Positions 42,417 through 50,939 of a DNA stretch of 64,000 nucleotides are shown one piece after another (within the stretch, counting starts at the first letter, position 1; every line of letters starts with the position of its first letter). Below the pieces are notes generated by a model. The model was given only the letters and a program-made list of their open reading frames with translations, was not told where the DNA came from and did not search any database. Location of the stretch: contig NZ_JAMQOQ010000008.1 in the NCBI RefSeq assembly GCF_031624635.1, positions 62,001 to 126,000 on the forward strand, read 5' to 3'. The translations under genes were made by a program, and so were the position numbers. This stretch comes from Halogeometricum sp. S3BR5-2. Its GTDB lineage: Archaea > Halobacteriota > Halobacteria > Halobacteriales > Haloferacaceae.

Positions 42417-43670
42417 TCATACCGGCTGAATAGTATCGTATTCCCAAGCGTCTGTGACGGCGGCATACGTCTGCTTGATTACAGCCGGGTTGGAGAAAAT
42501 CCGAGCAGCCACCCGTGGATGCCGCAAGAAGCGACGGAGAACCGCCCGTGGGGATCGATCGATGTCTTCAATGTCGATTCCAGACACCACTTGGACGGCA
42601 TCACCGAGAACGGTCATCTGACGAGTCTCGACGAGGTGCCGCATAATTCGGGCGAGCAGGTACTCTCCTTTCATCATCCGATAGAGTCGGTCTGGATACT
42701 CCTGTAGACTTCCCTCCGCCGTCAACTTGGCTGCGAGATACGACGACTGAATTGCTTGCGAGATCCCTTTCCCGGTCAGCCGATTCGCGATTCCAGCCGC
42801 ATCCCCGACGCGAACGACGGGCCACTCAGGTAGATAGGTCAGCGCAGGATCGAGACTCGGTCCTTCGGGAATGATAGCAATATTCGTCTGACTCCGAGAT
42901 GGCATCGGCCAGCCGTTTCGTTCGCATGCCGCCACAAATTCGGCCATGTAATCGGCTGGGCGTTCGCTCTCGGTCCACCCGATGCCGACGTTGGCCCGCT
43001 CGGGCGATTTCGAGAACGCCCACGCGTACCCGGTATAGCCCTCAAGAATGATCTGGCTATTCGGGTAGAGATCCGAAAAGTCGCCCTCCACGTCAGCGTT
43101 AATGGCGATCATCCGACCCGCGTACTCGTCCGTTCTCCCTCGAATCTTGCTGGTGATCGACGGTTGGCCAGTCGCGTCAACCAAGAGGTCGTATTCGTCG
43201 GCCAACGTCCGGAACTTCGCCTTCGTGATCTGGTGGTTCTCGTGAATCGAAACGCCCTTTTCAGCGAGGCGTTCGGCCCATCGCCGTTCGACGACGTTTC
43301 TGTCAGTGATGTACGTATCGGAGGCCGGGAACGTTCCCTCTCCGGTGCGCTGTCTTCGGGATGCCGTTCCGTCGTAGATCTCTACACGTAACTCCGGAAG
43401 AGCATTGACGAACCCATTCGTTGGCGTCGAACTGAGTGGAATCTTAGAGACGGCCGTCATCGCTTCCCCGCAGTTGACTCGTTTGTCATCGTACGACTGG
43501 CGTTCAAAAAGGTCTACTTCGAACCCTCGCTTGGAAAAGCCTTCAGCAGCGGCGAGGCCGCCGACTGCCCCACCGATTACTGCCACGCTTTGGATTCGCG
43601 GGGACGGTTCTGACGGCGGCTGTGAGCGAAGGGAGAAACCCTCAGATCGTAAAGATAATGCATTCAACAT
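42417..43670 (-). CDS. Geranylgeranyl-reductase-family FAD oxidoreductase
   Basis: This 417-residue protein has the dinucleotide-binding motif VAVIGGAVGGLAAAEGFSKRGFEVDLFER (about 29-57), a conserved CGEAM segment (about 67-71) and VRVGDAAGIANRLTGKGISQAI (the second FAD contact). These are marks of the geranylgeranyl reductase/digeranylgeranylglycerophospholipid reductase family. In haloarchaea such enzymes saturate isoprenoid chains of archaeal lipids or quinones. It may also be a halogenase-like or lycopene-pathway relative; the substrate is not decided. The first 27 residues are not conserved-looking, and an internal start is possible. No operon partner is obvious. Confidence 0.8.
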   Translation of the reverse strand: MLNALSLRSEGFSLRSQPPSEPSPRIQSVAVIGGAVGGLAAAEGFSKRGFEVDLFERQSYDDKRVNCGEAMTAVSKIPLSSTPTNGFVNALPELRVEIYDGTASRRQRTGEGTFPASDTYITDRNVVERRWAERLAEKGVSIHENHQITKAKFRTLADEYDLLVDATGQPSITSKIRGRTDEYAGRMIAINADVEGDFSDLYPNSQIILEGYTGYAWAFSKSPERANVGIGWTESERPADYMAEFVAACERNGWPMPSRSQTNIAIIPEGPSLDPALTYLPEWPVVRVGDAAGIANRLTGKGISQAIQSSYLAAKLTAEGSLQEYPDRLYRMMKGEYLLARIMRHLVETRQMTVLGDAVQVVSGIDIEDIDRSPRAVLRRFLRHPRVAARIFSNPAVIKQTYAAVTDAWEYDTIQPV

Positions 43671-43695
43671 TATTTGTCACTTTGGTTGCTACTTG

Positions 43696-46476
43696 CTACT
43701 CCACGGTAAGCAATCGGCGGAGCACCAGATGAAGGATTCCGCCATTTTCGACGTATCGAACGGCTGCGGGCGTCCCGACCTGTGCCGTAACCGGGAATTC
43801 GACGGTTGAACCATCGGTACGTTCTGCAACGACTGTGAGATTGTCGTTCACGTCTAGGCCGTCGTCGAGCCCGTGAATCGCGATTCGTTCCGAACCGTCG
43901 AGGCCGAGCGACTCCCACGAGTCACCGTCGGCGAACTGGAGTGGGAGGACACCCATGCCGACGAGGTTGTCACGAAAGATACGCTCGTAGCTCTCGGCGA
44001 TGGTCGCTCGAACGCCCAGGAGGTCAGTCCCCTTTGCGGCCCAGTCGCGGCTCGACCCGGTGCCGAGTTCCTCGCCGGCGAACACGACCAGCGGCGTGTC
44101 GTCCTCGCGATAGCGGCGGCTCGCTTCGAAGACGGTCGTCTGTTCTTCCGTTGGCTGGTGAATCGTGTAACCACCCTCGACGTCGTCGAGCATCTCGTTC
44201 TCGATACGGACGTTGGCGAAGGTGCCGCGCATCATTACCTCGTGGTTGCCCCGGCGAGCGCCGTACGTGTTGAACTCGTGGGGTTCGACGCCCTGTTCGA
44301 CGAGCCACTCCCCGGCCGGCTGCTCGCGAGAAAACGGTCCCGCTGGACTGATGTGGTCGGTCGTAACCGTGTCACCGAGCAACATGAGCGTCCGAGCGTC
44401 CTCGATATCCGCGACGCCCGGTTGCTCCAGCGGGAAATCCTTGAAAAAGGGCGGTTCGCGGATGTACGTCGAAGAATCGTCCCACCCGTAGACATCACCG
44501 GTGGGTGCATCGAGCGCTTCCCAGCGCTCGTCCCCCTCGAACACCTCCGCGTACTTCTCCTCGAACATCGACGAGTCGACGCTGTCGTGAACCGCCGCGT
44601 GGATCTCGTCGGCGTCAGGCCAGATATCCGAGAGATACACCGGATTGCCGTTGTCATCTGTTCCGAGCGGGTCACGTTCGAGGTCGATATCCATCCGACC
44701 AGCAAGGCCGTAGGCGACCACGAGCGGCGGACTGGCGAGATAGTTCGCTCGCACTTTCGGATGGATGCGTGCCTCAAAGTTGCGATTGCCCGAGAGAATG
44801 CTCGTCGTCCAGAGGTCCTCGGCATCGATTGCGCGCTCGATGGGCTCGGGGAGCGGCCCGGCGTTGCCGATACAGGTCGTACAGCCGTAGCCGACGACGT
44901 TGTAGCCGAGGTCCTCGAGGTACGGGAGCAGTCCCGACGCTTCGAGATATTCGGTGACCACGCGACTGCCCGGGGCCAGACTCGTCTTGACGTACGCAGG
45001 GACGTCGAGCCCACGCTCAACAGCGTTGCGAGCGAGGAGGCCCGCCGCGAGCATCACGGACGGATTCGAGGTGTTCGTACAACTGGTGATGGCGCTCACC
45101 ACGACGCTTCCGTGGCCGATTTCGGTCGTCTCACCGTTCACATCGACTTCGACTCGTTTGGTGAGGTCGCCAACATCCGGTCCCGGAAGGTCGGGGTCAG
45201 GTCGATCGGTGTCGGGCGCACTGCTTTCACCGAGCCATCGGGTGAGTGCGTCCTCGTCGACCTCGTCGAGTTCGTCCTCGAATTCGCCGTGGACCAGCCC
45301 CCTGAAGTGCGTCTTCATGTCGTCCATCGGGACGCGATCCTGGGGCCGCTTCGGTCCTGCGAGACTCGGCGTGATCGTCGAGAGGTCGAGTTCGACCGTT
45401 TCGGTGTACTCGGGGTTCTGTTCACCGAACAGTCCCTGTGCGTCGAGATATTCACGAACGAGGTCGATGTGCTCCTCGTCACGGCCCGTGAGTTCGAGGT
45501 AGTCGAGTGTCGCCTCGTCGACGGGGAACATACTGATGGTCGAGCCCTGTTCGGGTGCCATGTTCGCGATGGTCGCCCGATCCGGAACAGTCAGGTTCGA
45601 CACGCCCGGGCCGAAGAACTCGACGAACCGATCGACGACACCGACCTCGCGAAGCTGTTCAGTGACGTGAAGTACGAGGTCGGTCGCAGTCGCCCCTTCG
45701 GGGAGTTCGCCGGTGAGGCGGACGCCGACGACCTCGGGCAGTTTCATCGTGATGGGCTGGCCGAGCATGGCGGCTTCGGCTTCGATGCCGCCGACGCCCC
45801 AGCCGACGACGCCGATGCCGCCGATCATCGGCGTGTGACTGTCCGTGCCGACGAGCGTATCCGGGAGCAGCCAGTCGTCCCCACCTTGTTCGCGGGCGTG
45901 AACGACCTGTCCGAGGTATTCGAGATTGACCTGGTGGACGATTCCCGTTCCCGGTGGGACGACGCGGAAGTCGTCGAAGGCCTGCTGCGCCCATTTCAGC
46001 GCTCGATACCGCTCGCCGTTGCGCTCGTACTCCAGTTCGACGTTCTTCTCGTAGGCGTCCTCGGAGCCGAAATAGTCGACCTGGACGCTGTGGTCGATCA
46101 CGAGGTCAATTGGAATCTCTGGCTCGACGATCGCGGGATCCTTGCCTTTCCGGTCAACCGCTGCTCGGAGCGCTGCGAGGTCGACGACGGCAGGGACACC
46201 GGTGAGATCCTGAAGGACGACTCGTGAGGGAGTGAACGGGAGTTCGACGTCCGGGACGTCGGGCTGCCATGACGCGACGTTCCGAACGTCGTCGGCGGTG
46301 ATGGTGTCCCCGTCGACGTTCCGAAGGACGGATTCGAGGAGCACCCGGATGCTGACTGGAAGACGGTCCAGTTCGCAAAGGCCCGCTTCTTCGAGAGCGG
46401 TGAGGTCCGCCATACGGTAGGCATCCCCGTCGAACTCGAACTCACGTATTGCGTCGAATGGATCGATTTTGACCAT
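43696..46476 (-). CDS. acnA: Aconitate hydratase A
   Basis: This 926-residue protein matches AcnA/IRP-type aconitases along its length. The 4Fe-4S ligands are one Cys in SAITSCTNTSNPSVM and two in GYGCTTCIGNAGPL. Substrate-binding segments include GTDSHTPMIGGIGVVGWGVGG, and the swivel domain has FAGEELGTGSSRDWAAKG. The enzyme interconverts citrate and isocitrate in the TCA cycle. Its presence suggests a chromosome or a large secondary replicon carrying core genes. It stands alone, with about 100 nt upstream and 25 nt before the flavoprotein gene. Confidence 0.95.
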   Translation of the reverse strand: MVKIDPFDAIREFEFDGDAYRMADLTALEEAGLCELDRLPVSIRVLLESVLRNVDGDTITADDVRNVASWQPDVPDVELPFTPSRVVLQDLTGVPAVVDLAALRAAVDRKGKDPAIVEPEIPIDLVIDHSVQVDYFGSEDAYEKNVELEYERNGERYRALKWAQQAFDDFRVVPPGTGIVHQVNLEYLGQVVHAREQGGDDWLLPDTLVGTDSHTPMIGGIGVVGWGVGGIEAEAAMLGQPITMKLPEVVGVRLTGELPEGATATDLVLHVTEQLREVGVVDRFVEFFGPGVSNLTVPDRATIANMAPEQGSTISMFPVDEATLDYLELTGRDEEHIDLVREYLDAQGLFGEQNPEYTETVELDLSTITPSLAGPKRPQDRVPMDDMKTHFRGLVHGEFEDELDEVDEDALTRWLGESSAPDTDRPDPDLPGPDVGDLTKRVEVDVNGETTEIGHGSVVVSAITSCTNTSNPSVMLAAGLLARNAVERGLDVPAYVKTSLAPGSRVVTEYLEASGLLPYLEDLGYNVVGYGCTTCIGNAGPLPEPIERAIDAEDLWTTSILSGNRNFEARIHPKVRANYLASPPLVVAYGLAGRMDIDLERDPLGTDDNGNPVYLSDIWPDADEIHAAVHDSVDSSMFEEKYAEVFEGDERWEALDAPTGDVYGWDDSSTYIREPPFFKDFPLEQPGVADIEDARTLMLLGDTVTTDHISPAGPFSREQPAGEWLVEQGVEPHEFNTYGARRGNHEVMMRGTFANVRIENEMLDDVEGGYTIHQPTEEQTTVFEASRRYREDDTPLVVFAGEELGTGSSRDWAAKGTDLLGVRATIAESYERIFRDNLVGMGVLPLQFADGDSWESLGLDGSERIAIHGLDDGLDVNDNLTVVAERTDGSTVEFPVTAQVGTPAAVRYVENGGILHLVLRRLLTVE

Positions 46477-46578
46477 ACCGTGGACTACACCGACCCAGGC
46501 CTTGAATCATAGCCCAGCAGCAATCGCAAAAACTGGGCAATACATGCACTCGGCGTAGTCAATCGCTGGACATTGCGG

Positions 46579-47313
46579 TCACAGAATCCGATCGAGCGCC
46601 TCCGAGATAGAGCGCGCCCTGATGATTCGGAGTCCCTGAACAGCCACCTCCGTCGGTTCGCCCGCCGGAACGACCAGCTCCTGTGCACCGACAGCACGTG
46701 CGGCACGGGCTTTCGTCTCGATCTCCCCAACGGGAAGCAACGCTCCCTCGTCGTCGACGACTCCCGTGATGAGCGTCTCCTGTGTGAGCGACTGCCGACG
46801 GAGACTGGCGACGAGGGCGATCGTGAGTCCTGCTTCCCAGCTCTTCCCGCGAAGCGCGAGCACGCCGGACGTGGGAGGATCGAACGTGACGTGCGTCGCC
46901 GTGTTGGCGAGTGAACTATCGGTGAGTCGCGTGGCTGTCGCGGTCGCTTCACGGAGGGCGAGCTGGAGATCGTGGCGGACTTCGATCCCGTTCAGATTCA
47001 CAAACAGCTCGCCCTCCCCATCGGCGAACTCGAATGTCACAGGAATCACGAGGCCACTATCGGAGCCGTCGACTGCTGGAAGATAGTACCGAGTTGGTGC
47101 AGGAAGCGTGGCCCCACCAGCGAGCGTCGCCAGCGACTGAAACCCCTCCCCTGCTCGCGTGAGACCGAAAACTGCCCCAGCGCCGCCCACACCCCCCAGG
47201 CCGAGTCCGGCAAGAAACGCCCGACGTGATAGAACCGTCTCTTCAATCCGGTCGATTACGTCGCGCTCCGTATCGGCCGGTCGAGAGACGGACGCGGATT
47301 CGTCGGATGACAT
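46579..47313 (-). CDS. Tat-signal Lon-like S16 serine protease domain protein
   Basis: In this 244-residue protein, an Asp/Glu-rich start and the twin-arginine signal LSRRAFLAGLGLGGVGGAG (about 28-46) lead into a domain resembling the Lon proteolytic domain. The Ser-Lys dyad is GKSWEAGLTIALVASL (Ser158) and GEIETKARAARAVGAQELVVPAG (Lys201), with TGVVDDEGALLPVG between them as in Lon (TGEITLRGRVLP). No ATPase domain is present. A Tat signal implies a folded, exported or membrane-anchored protease acting outside the cell. No lipobox Cys is seen, so the signal may serve as the anchor. Confidence 0.75.
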   Translation of the reverse strand: MSSDESASVSRPADTERDVIDRIEETVLSRRAFLAGLGLGGVGGAGAVFGLTRAGEGFQSLATLAGGATLPAPTRYYLPAVDGSDSGLVIPVTFEFADGEGELFVNLNGIEVRHDLQLALREATATATRLTDSSLANTATHVTFDPPTSGVLALRGKSWEAGLTIALVASLRRQSLTQETLITGVVDDEGALLPVGEIETKARAARAVGAQELVVPAGEPTEVAVQGLRIIRARSISEALDRIL

Positions 47314-47456
47314 AGCAGTATGGTGAGCGGCTACGGTTGGGATTTGTGTTATCGTGTAACACGGGGCTCGATAGTAAAGACTCTTCGCAGCACCGACTTC
47401 GAACGGGTACGCCTATTTTGGCCGCTCTCCCACGTATAATACGTCCGTCGTCACTC

Positions 47457-47993
47457 ATGCTACCACGGTATCGGTCACTGGGCGAGCTCGTCGTCATAAG
47501 TAGCGTCGTGACCGGTATCGGTGTGTGGAGCGCCTACCAGTTCGAACTCGCCCTGCTCCAGGTAACGACCGTCACCACGTGGACGCTTCTGGTCGGGCTC
47601 GTTGAGGAGGCGTTCGTCCGATTCATTCCGCTGATACTCGTCTTCTATGGATGGAGCTACCGGCAAGGCCAGCTCCTCTCGAAAACCGAGGGACTACTCG
47701 CGACTGTGGTCTCCGGGCTGACTGTCGCACTTCTCGAACTCGTACTCAAACTCGAGTACTTATCGCGTCTGGAGGCGACAGCCCAGTTCGACTCGCTGGT
47801 GCTACCGCTGGTATTCATTCACCTGCCGTTCGCTCTGTTTGCTGGGCGGTTCGCATACGCGCTCGGCGAGCAGATCCACGGCACCGACGAGATCGGTCTT
47901 CCGTCGATCTCGCGACGAACTCTGATGATACTCCTTCTCGGATATCTCGGTCTCGCGGTCGTTCACGTCGGATACAACCTACTCGTACGGTAG
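47457..47993 (+). CDS. CPBP/PrsW-like intramembrane protein
   Basis: The protein has 178 residues from the ATG at 47457. It has five or six TM helices with VEEAFVRF (Glu50-Glu51-x3-Arg55), FIHLPF (His122) and AVVHVGYN (His170-x3-Asn174). The E-E-x-x-x-R, F-x-x-H and H-x-x-x-N elements match the catalytic motifs of CPBP-type (CAAX-processing/bacteriocin-processing) glutamic or metal-dependent intramembrane proteases, although PrsW-like proteins share the EE motif. The long frame upstream is not conserved. Its partner and substrate are unknown; it is divergent from the S16 protease gene across 143 nt. Confidence 0.6.
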   Translation: MLPRYRSLGELVVISSVVTGIGVWSAYQFELALLQVTTVTTWTLLVGLVEEAFVRFIPLILVFYGWSYRQGQLLSKTEGLLATVVSGLTVALLELVLKLEYLSRLEATAQFDSLVLPLVFIHLPFALFAGRFAYALGEQIHGTDEIGLPSISRRTLMILLLGYLGLAVVHVGYNLLVR

Positions 47994-48029
47994 GAATTGA
48001 AACGCCGCTAAAAAGGAAGTACAGAAGGA

Positions 48030-48674
48030 TTAGTGGTCGTCGCCGAGAGCTGTCCGAATCATCCCGTTCAGTTCTTCGAGCTTCTCGCGGACGCGGTCGG
48101 GCTTGTCAGCCGGCAGTTCCTCGAGAGCGACCTGTTCGTGGGGGTCCGGCTCGCCCACAATGACGCTCCCGATCATCCCGAGGCTCTCGTGGGGCGTACA
48201 GTAGTAGTGGTAGACACCCTCGGTCTCGAACGTGTGCTCGAACGTCACGCCCTGCTCGGAGAGGATGCCGCTGTCCCAGGCCGCTGCGCCGTCGGGGACG
48301 AGTTGGGGCTGATCGTTATCGGGGTGGTAGGCGGTCGTCGAGTGGCTCCCGCTCTCGTTGTGCCAGGTCACAGTCCCACCGACGTTCACCCGCACGACGT
48401 GTGGCTCGAAGTGGTAGCTCCCGTCCTCAGTAATCATGCTCACTTCGGCCGTATCGGACGGCGCTCCGACCGCCTCGTCGTGACCGCCATCGTCGTGGCT
48501 ACTTTCTTCGTCGTTGTGCCCGGTCTCAGTGCCGTCGTCGTGGCCACTCTCGGTTGGCGATCCGTTCGCCGCTCCGCCGTCGTTGTTCTGCGTTCCGGTA
48601 CACCCGGCGAGTCCAACGACTGCCGCACCGCCAGTCAGCTGGAGCATCCGTCGACGCGTGAGTGAGTCGGTCAT
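48030..48674 (-). CDS. Halocyanin-like blue copper lipoprotein
   Basis: The protein has 214 residues from the ATG at 48674. The Tat signal (LTRRRMLQLTGG) and lipobox LAGC are followed by a long His/Asp/Glu/Asn-rich linker (HDDGTETGHNDEESSHDDGGHDE) that may bind metal. The cupredoxin domain has ligands His in GSHSTTAYH and Cys-His-Met in YYCTPHESLGM. A C-terminal helical tail of about 40 residues follows. It is divergent from the winged-helix/DUF7521 cassette across an intergenic region with a perfect inverted repeat, so the two may be co-regulated. Confidence 0.88.
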   Translation of the reverse strand: MTDSLTRRRMLQLTGGAAVVGLAGCTGTQNNDGGAANGSPTESGHDDGTETGHNDEESSHDDGGHDEAVGAPSDTAEVSMITEDGSYHFEPHVVRVNVGGTVTWHNESGSHSTTAYHPDNDQPQLVPDGAAAWDSGILSEQGVTFEHTFETEGVYHYYCTPHESLGMIGSVIVGEPDPHEQVALEELPADKPDRVREKLEELNGMIRTALGDDH

Positions 48675-48731
48675 GGCATCGGTCACCTTACAGGTGAACC
48701 TACACGGGCTGGGCATATAGTCCGGAAAGCA

Positions 48732-48752
48732 GATTTGCTGGGTCGGCAAATC
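48732..48752. promoter_or_regulatory. Inverted repeat GATTTGC-N7-GCAAATC in a divergent promoter
   Basis: Perfect 7-bp arms (48732-48738 and 48746-48752) lie between the halocyanin gene (minus) and the winged-helix gene (plus), 8 nt upstream of the latter's TATA box. The placement parallels the palindrome at 14513-14525 in the paralogous cassette, though the sequence differs. Confidence 0.5.
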
Positions 48753-48760
48753 GGCGTTCC

Positions 48761-48768
48761 TTTATATA
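48761..48768 (+). promoter_or_regulatory. TATA box of the winged-helix/DUF7521 cassette (copy 2)
   Basis: TTTATATA is centred 26-27 nt upstream of the GTG at 48791, an ideal haloarchaeal TATA element for a leaderless GTG-started transcript. Confidence 0.6.
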
Positions 48769-48790
48769 CCCATCCACAACAACAGGAACT

Positions 48791-49141
48791 GTGAGTGAGG
48801 AGCGAGACATCTCGGGGATCCTCGAAATCCTTGACGACGACTATGCACGCGCAATCCTCGAGGCGACTCGCCAGAAACAGATGTCCGCCAAGGAACTCAG
48901 CGAAGAGTGTGACATGTCAGTCTCAACAGTTTCCAGACGGGTCAACACGTTACTGGAGTACGACCTGCTTATCGAGCGAACGCATATCGACCCCGACGGT
49001 CACCACTACAGCGAATACGAAGCCCAGCTCGACCGTGTCGAGGTACAGCTCCTCGAATCGGGATTCGATGTCCGTATCGAACTTCGAGAAGACGCTCCCG
49101 ACAGATTCGCTCGGTTGTGGAACACAATGAGGAACGAATAA
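48791..49141 (+). CDS. ArsR-like winged-helix regulator (cassette copy 2)
   Basis: This 116-residue, GTG-started protein is closely similar to the protein at 14568. The recognition region SAKELSEECDMSVSTVSRRVNTLLEYDLL and the wing THIDPDGHHYSEYEAQLDRV align without gaps. The two copies differ at two residues at the start of the recognition helix (SVSTVS against SRPTVS), which could change the operator recognised. It is followed by two DUF7521 genes instead of one, at spacings of 2 and 4 nt. It has no metal-ligand cluster. Confidence 0.85.
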   Translation: MSEERDISGILEILDDDYARAILEATRQKQMSAKELSEECDMSVSTVSRRVNTLLEYDLLIERTHIDPDGHHYSEYEAQLDRVEVQLLESGFDVRIELREDAPDRFARLWNTMRNE

Positions 49142-49143
49142 CC

Positions 49144-49431
49144 ATGCACATCGGTCTCGTCATCGCAAAGCTCGTCACAATGGCTCTCGGGTTCGTTATC
49201 GCATTCCAAGCCTATCGAGGGTATCGACGTAGCAACAGCCAATCGATGTTGTACCTCGCGGTCGGCTTCGCCATCATCAGCTTCGGGGCGATCATCGAGG
49301 GAATCTTGTTCGACGTGGTTGGCCTGACGTTCCACAATGCAGGAGCCGTTGCAACAACCATCGTCGCGATTGGTATGCTCACGATCCTGTACGCTCTGTA
49401 CGGACGCGACTCGAAGAAAATGGAGGACTAA
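49144..49431 (+). CDS. DUF7521-type membrane protein (cassette copy 2, first)
   Basis: The protein has 95 residues from the ATG at 49144, 2 nt after the regulator's stop, with three TM helices. It matches the 14922 protein in FQAYRGYRRS, the FGAIIEGILF core and GMLTILYALYGR. The C-terminus is charged (DSKKMED). It is 4 nt from a second, more diverged DUF7521 gene, so cassette 2 encodes two membrane partners that could form a heteromer. Confidence 0.72.
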   Translation: MHIGLVIAKLVTMALGFVIAFQAYRGYRRSNSQSMLYLAVGFAIISFGAIIEGILFDVVGLTFHNAGAVATTIVAIGMLTILYALYGRDSKKMED

Positions 49432-49435
49432 GTGA

Positions 49436-49711
49436 ATGGTGGATACGACAACAGCAGTTCTCTTGATCGTCCGCACGCTCGTACTCGCACTCGGTATTCT
49501 GATCACGTACTATAGTTTCGAGGCGTATCGACGAACGGGGACGTACTATATGCGAAACGCTGCAGGTGGATTTGGAATCATCACACTCGGTGTGTTCATC
49601 GAAGGAGTGCTGTTCGAGTTCGGGGGGCTCGATCTTGCTCTTGTCCACATCATCGAATCGGTCGCCATCGGTCTCGGATTCGTGGTCCTTCTCATCTCAC
49701 TTCGCCAGTAG
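49436..49711 (+). CDS. DUF7521-type membrane protein (cassette copy 2, second)
   Basis: This 91-residue protein has three TM helices. It keeps the family pattern (YYSFEAYRRTGTYYM in place of YQAYRGYQRHG, then GVFIEGVLFEFGGLD), including the membrane Glu, but has the diverged third helix SVAIGLGFVVLLISLRQ. It closes the three-gene cassette. The next gene converges with a 12-nt gap. Confidence 0.68.
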   Translation: MVDTTTAVLLIVRTLVLALGILITYYSFEAYRRTGTYYMRNAAGGFGIITLGVFIEGVLFEFGGLDLALVHIIESVAIGLGFVVLLISLRQ

Positions 49712-49723
49712 CTCAAGCCGCGT

Positions 49724-50623
49724 CTACACTCCTCGAATGGTCAACACTGGCCCATCCGAGTTCCGGAGAACCCGTTCGGTCACACTTCCGATGAGCCGTC
49801 GTGAAATGCCGGACCGTCCGTGTGTTCCCATCACGACGAGGTCGATTCCGTGTTGATTGCAGTATTCTTCTATTGCCTGATGAGGAACGCCGTGGGTGAT
49901 CTCAGCAGCGACTGAAATACCGTCGGCAGCTGCCCGGGACTGGACATCTTCGAGGACAGTCTCTCCGTTTTGCTCCAGTACTTGCTGCAGTTCGTCCCAC
50001 GTCCATCCCGGACGAGACGCGTAGGCACCTCTATCCACAACGTAGAGGGCATGAAGTGTCGCATCGTACGTCCGAGCCAAATCAAGAGCGTGAGTGACTG
50101 CCTCTCGTGCGGGCTTACTTCCGTCAGTCGGGATGAGAATATTCTCAAAGCCTCCCTGGGTTTCAGATTCTGATATCGCCGGCTTCGCTTTGACACTGAG
50201 CACGGGTATATCGACAGTACGGACGATTCGGGTCGTCACACTGCCGAGCAGGACTCGGTCGAGACCAGTGTGTCCTCGGGTTCCCATACAGACGAGGTCG
50301 ATCCCGGTATCGGTGATGTAGGAGCGAATTTCACGCGCTGGAATGCCACGGCGAACCTCAGTTACTGCGTCGAGACCATGTTCTGCGGCTCGAGTTCCGA
50401 TCTGCTTGGTGGCGTCATCGCCAGCCTCATACCACGTGTCTGGGAGTGTCTCCAGGTCTGTTTCCAGCGCGGTCAGTTCCAGCTTTCGCTCGATCGGCGA
50501 ACTGTCGACGACGTGGAGCGCGTGGACGGTTGCATCGTATCGACGAGCGATATCAAATCCGTACTGGATTGCCGGCTCGACGTTATCGCTGCCATCGGTT
50601 GGGATGAGAATATCTGTGTACAT
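49724..50623 (-). CDS. Tandem universal stress protein (two UspA domains)
   Basis: This 299-residue protein has two UspA domains, each with ILIPTDGS at the start and a nucleotide-binding loop at the end: MGTRGHTGLDRVLLGSVT (about 133-150) and MGTHGRSGISRRLIGSVT (about 269-286), i.e. G-2x-G-9x-G-S/T. Such proteins bind ATP or AMP and support survival under stress. Tandem forms act as single-chain dimers. The gene is on the same strand as the DUF5676 gene upstream with a 16-nt gap, so they may be co-transcribed. Its partner process is not visible. Confidence 0.9.
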   Translation of the reverse strand: MYTDILIPTDGSDNVEPAIQYGFDIARRYDATVHALHVVDSSPIERKLELTALETDLETLPDTWYEAGDDATKQIGTRAAEHGLDAVTEVRRGIPAREIRSYITDTGIDLVCMGTRGHTGLDRVLLGSVTTRIVRTVDIPVLSVKAKPAISESETQGGFENILIPTDGSKPAREAVTHALDLARTYDATLHALYVVDRGAYASRPGWTWDELQQVLEQNGETVLEDVQSRAAADGISVAAEITHGVPHQAIEEYCNQHGIDLVVMGTHGRSGISRRLIGSVTERVLRNSDGPVLTIRGV

Positions 50624-50639
50624 GGTTTGATTCTACGAG

Positions 50640-50939
50640 TTACCGTGCGAGGGTATTGTACAGCCAGGCGAGAGCATACTCAAGGGCGAAGCTGATCACC
50701 GCTGCTTCGACCATGCCAGCTACCGTTCCGACGACGGTCGGCTCGAAGAACAGGTGCCACTGCTCCATCGCCTCGACAGCTCCCTCGTAGACGCCGATCG
50801 CTCCGAAGACACCGAGGAGGAGCATCACGATGGCAGAGACGACTGCTGCTGCGCCCGCCAGGGCCAGCGCATTGAGGCGCATCACACTGGTCGTGGATTC
50901 CGGATCGTACGTGTCCTGATGAGTGGTCGTCGTGCTCAT
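50640..50939 (-). CDS. DUF5676-type small membrane protein
   Basis: The protein has 99 residues from the ATG at 50939. A short polar start (Ser/Thr/His-rich) precedes two TM helices (about 22-46 and 66-95). The pattern VMRLNALALAGAAAVVSAIVMLLLGVFGAIGVYEGAVEAMEQWHLFFEP matches proteins annotated DUF5676, frequent in bacterial and archaeal copper loci. The start is supported by a conserved bipartite upstream element (50958-50991) shared at an identical distance with the ABC ATPase gene at 60527. That suggests co-regulation with copper export. Confidence 0.7.
   Translation of the reverse strand: MSTTTTHQDTYDPESTTSVMRLNALALAGAAAVVSAIVMLLLGVFGAIGVYEGAVEAMEQWHLFFEPTVVGTVAGMVEAAVISFALEYALAWLYNTLAR

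Noticed and set aside
43873..46227. 784-residue plus-strand frame opposite aconitase
   Set aside because: It is antisense to a clear AcnA gene and shows the acidic/basic low-complexity composition typical of shadow frames in G+C-rich DNA.
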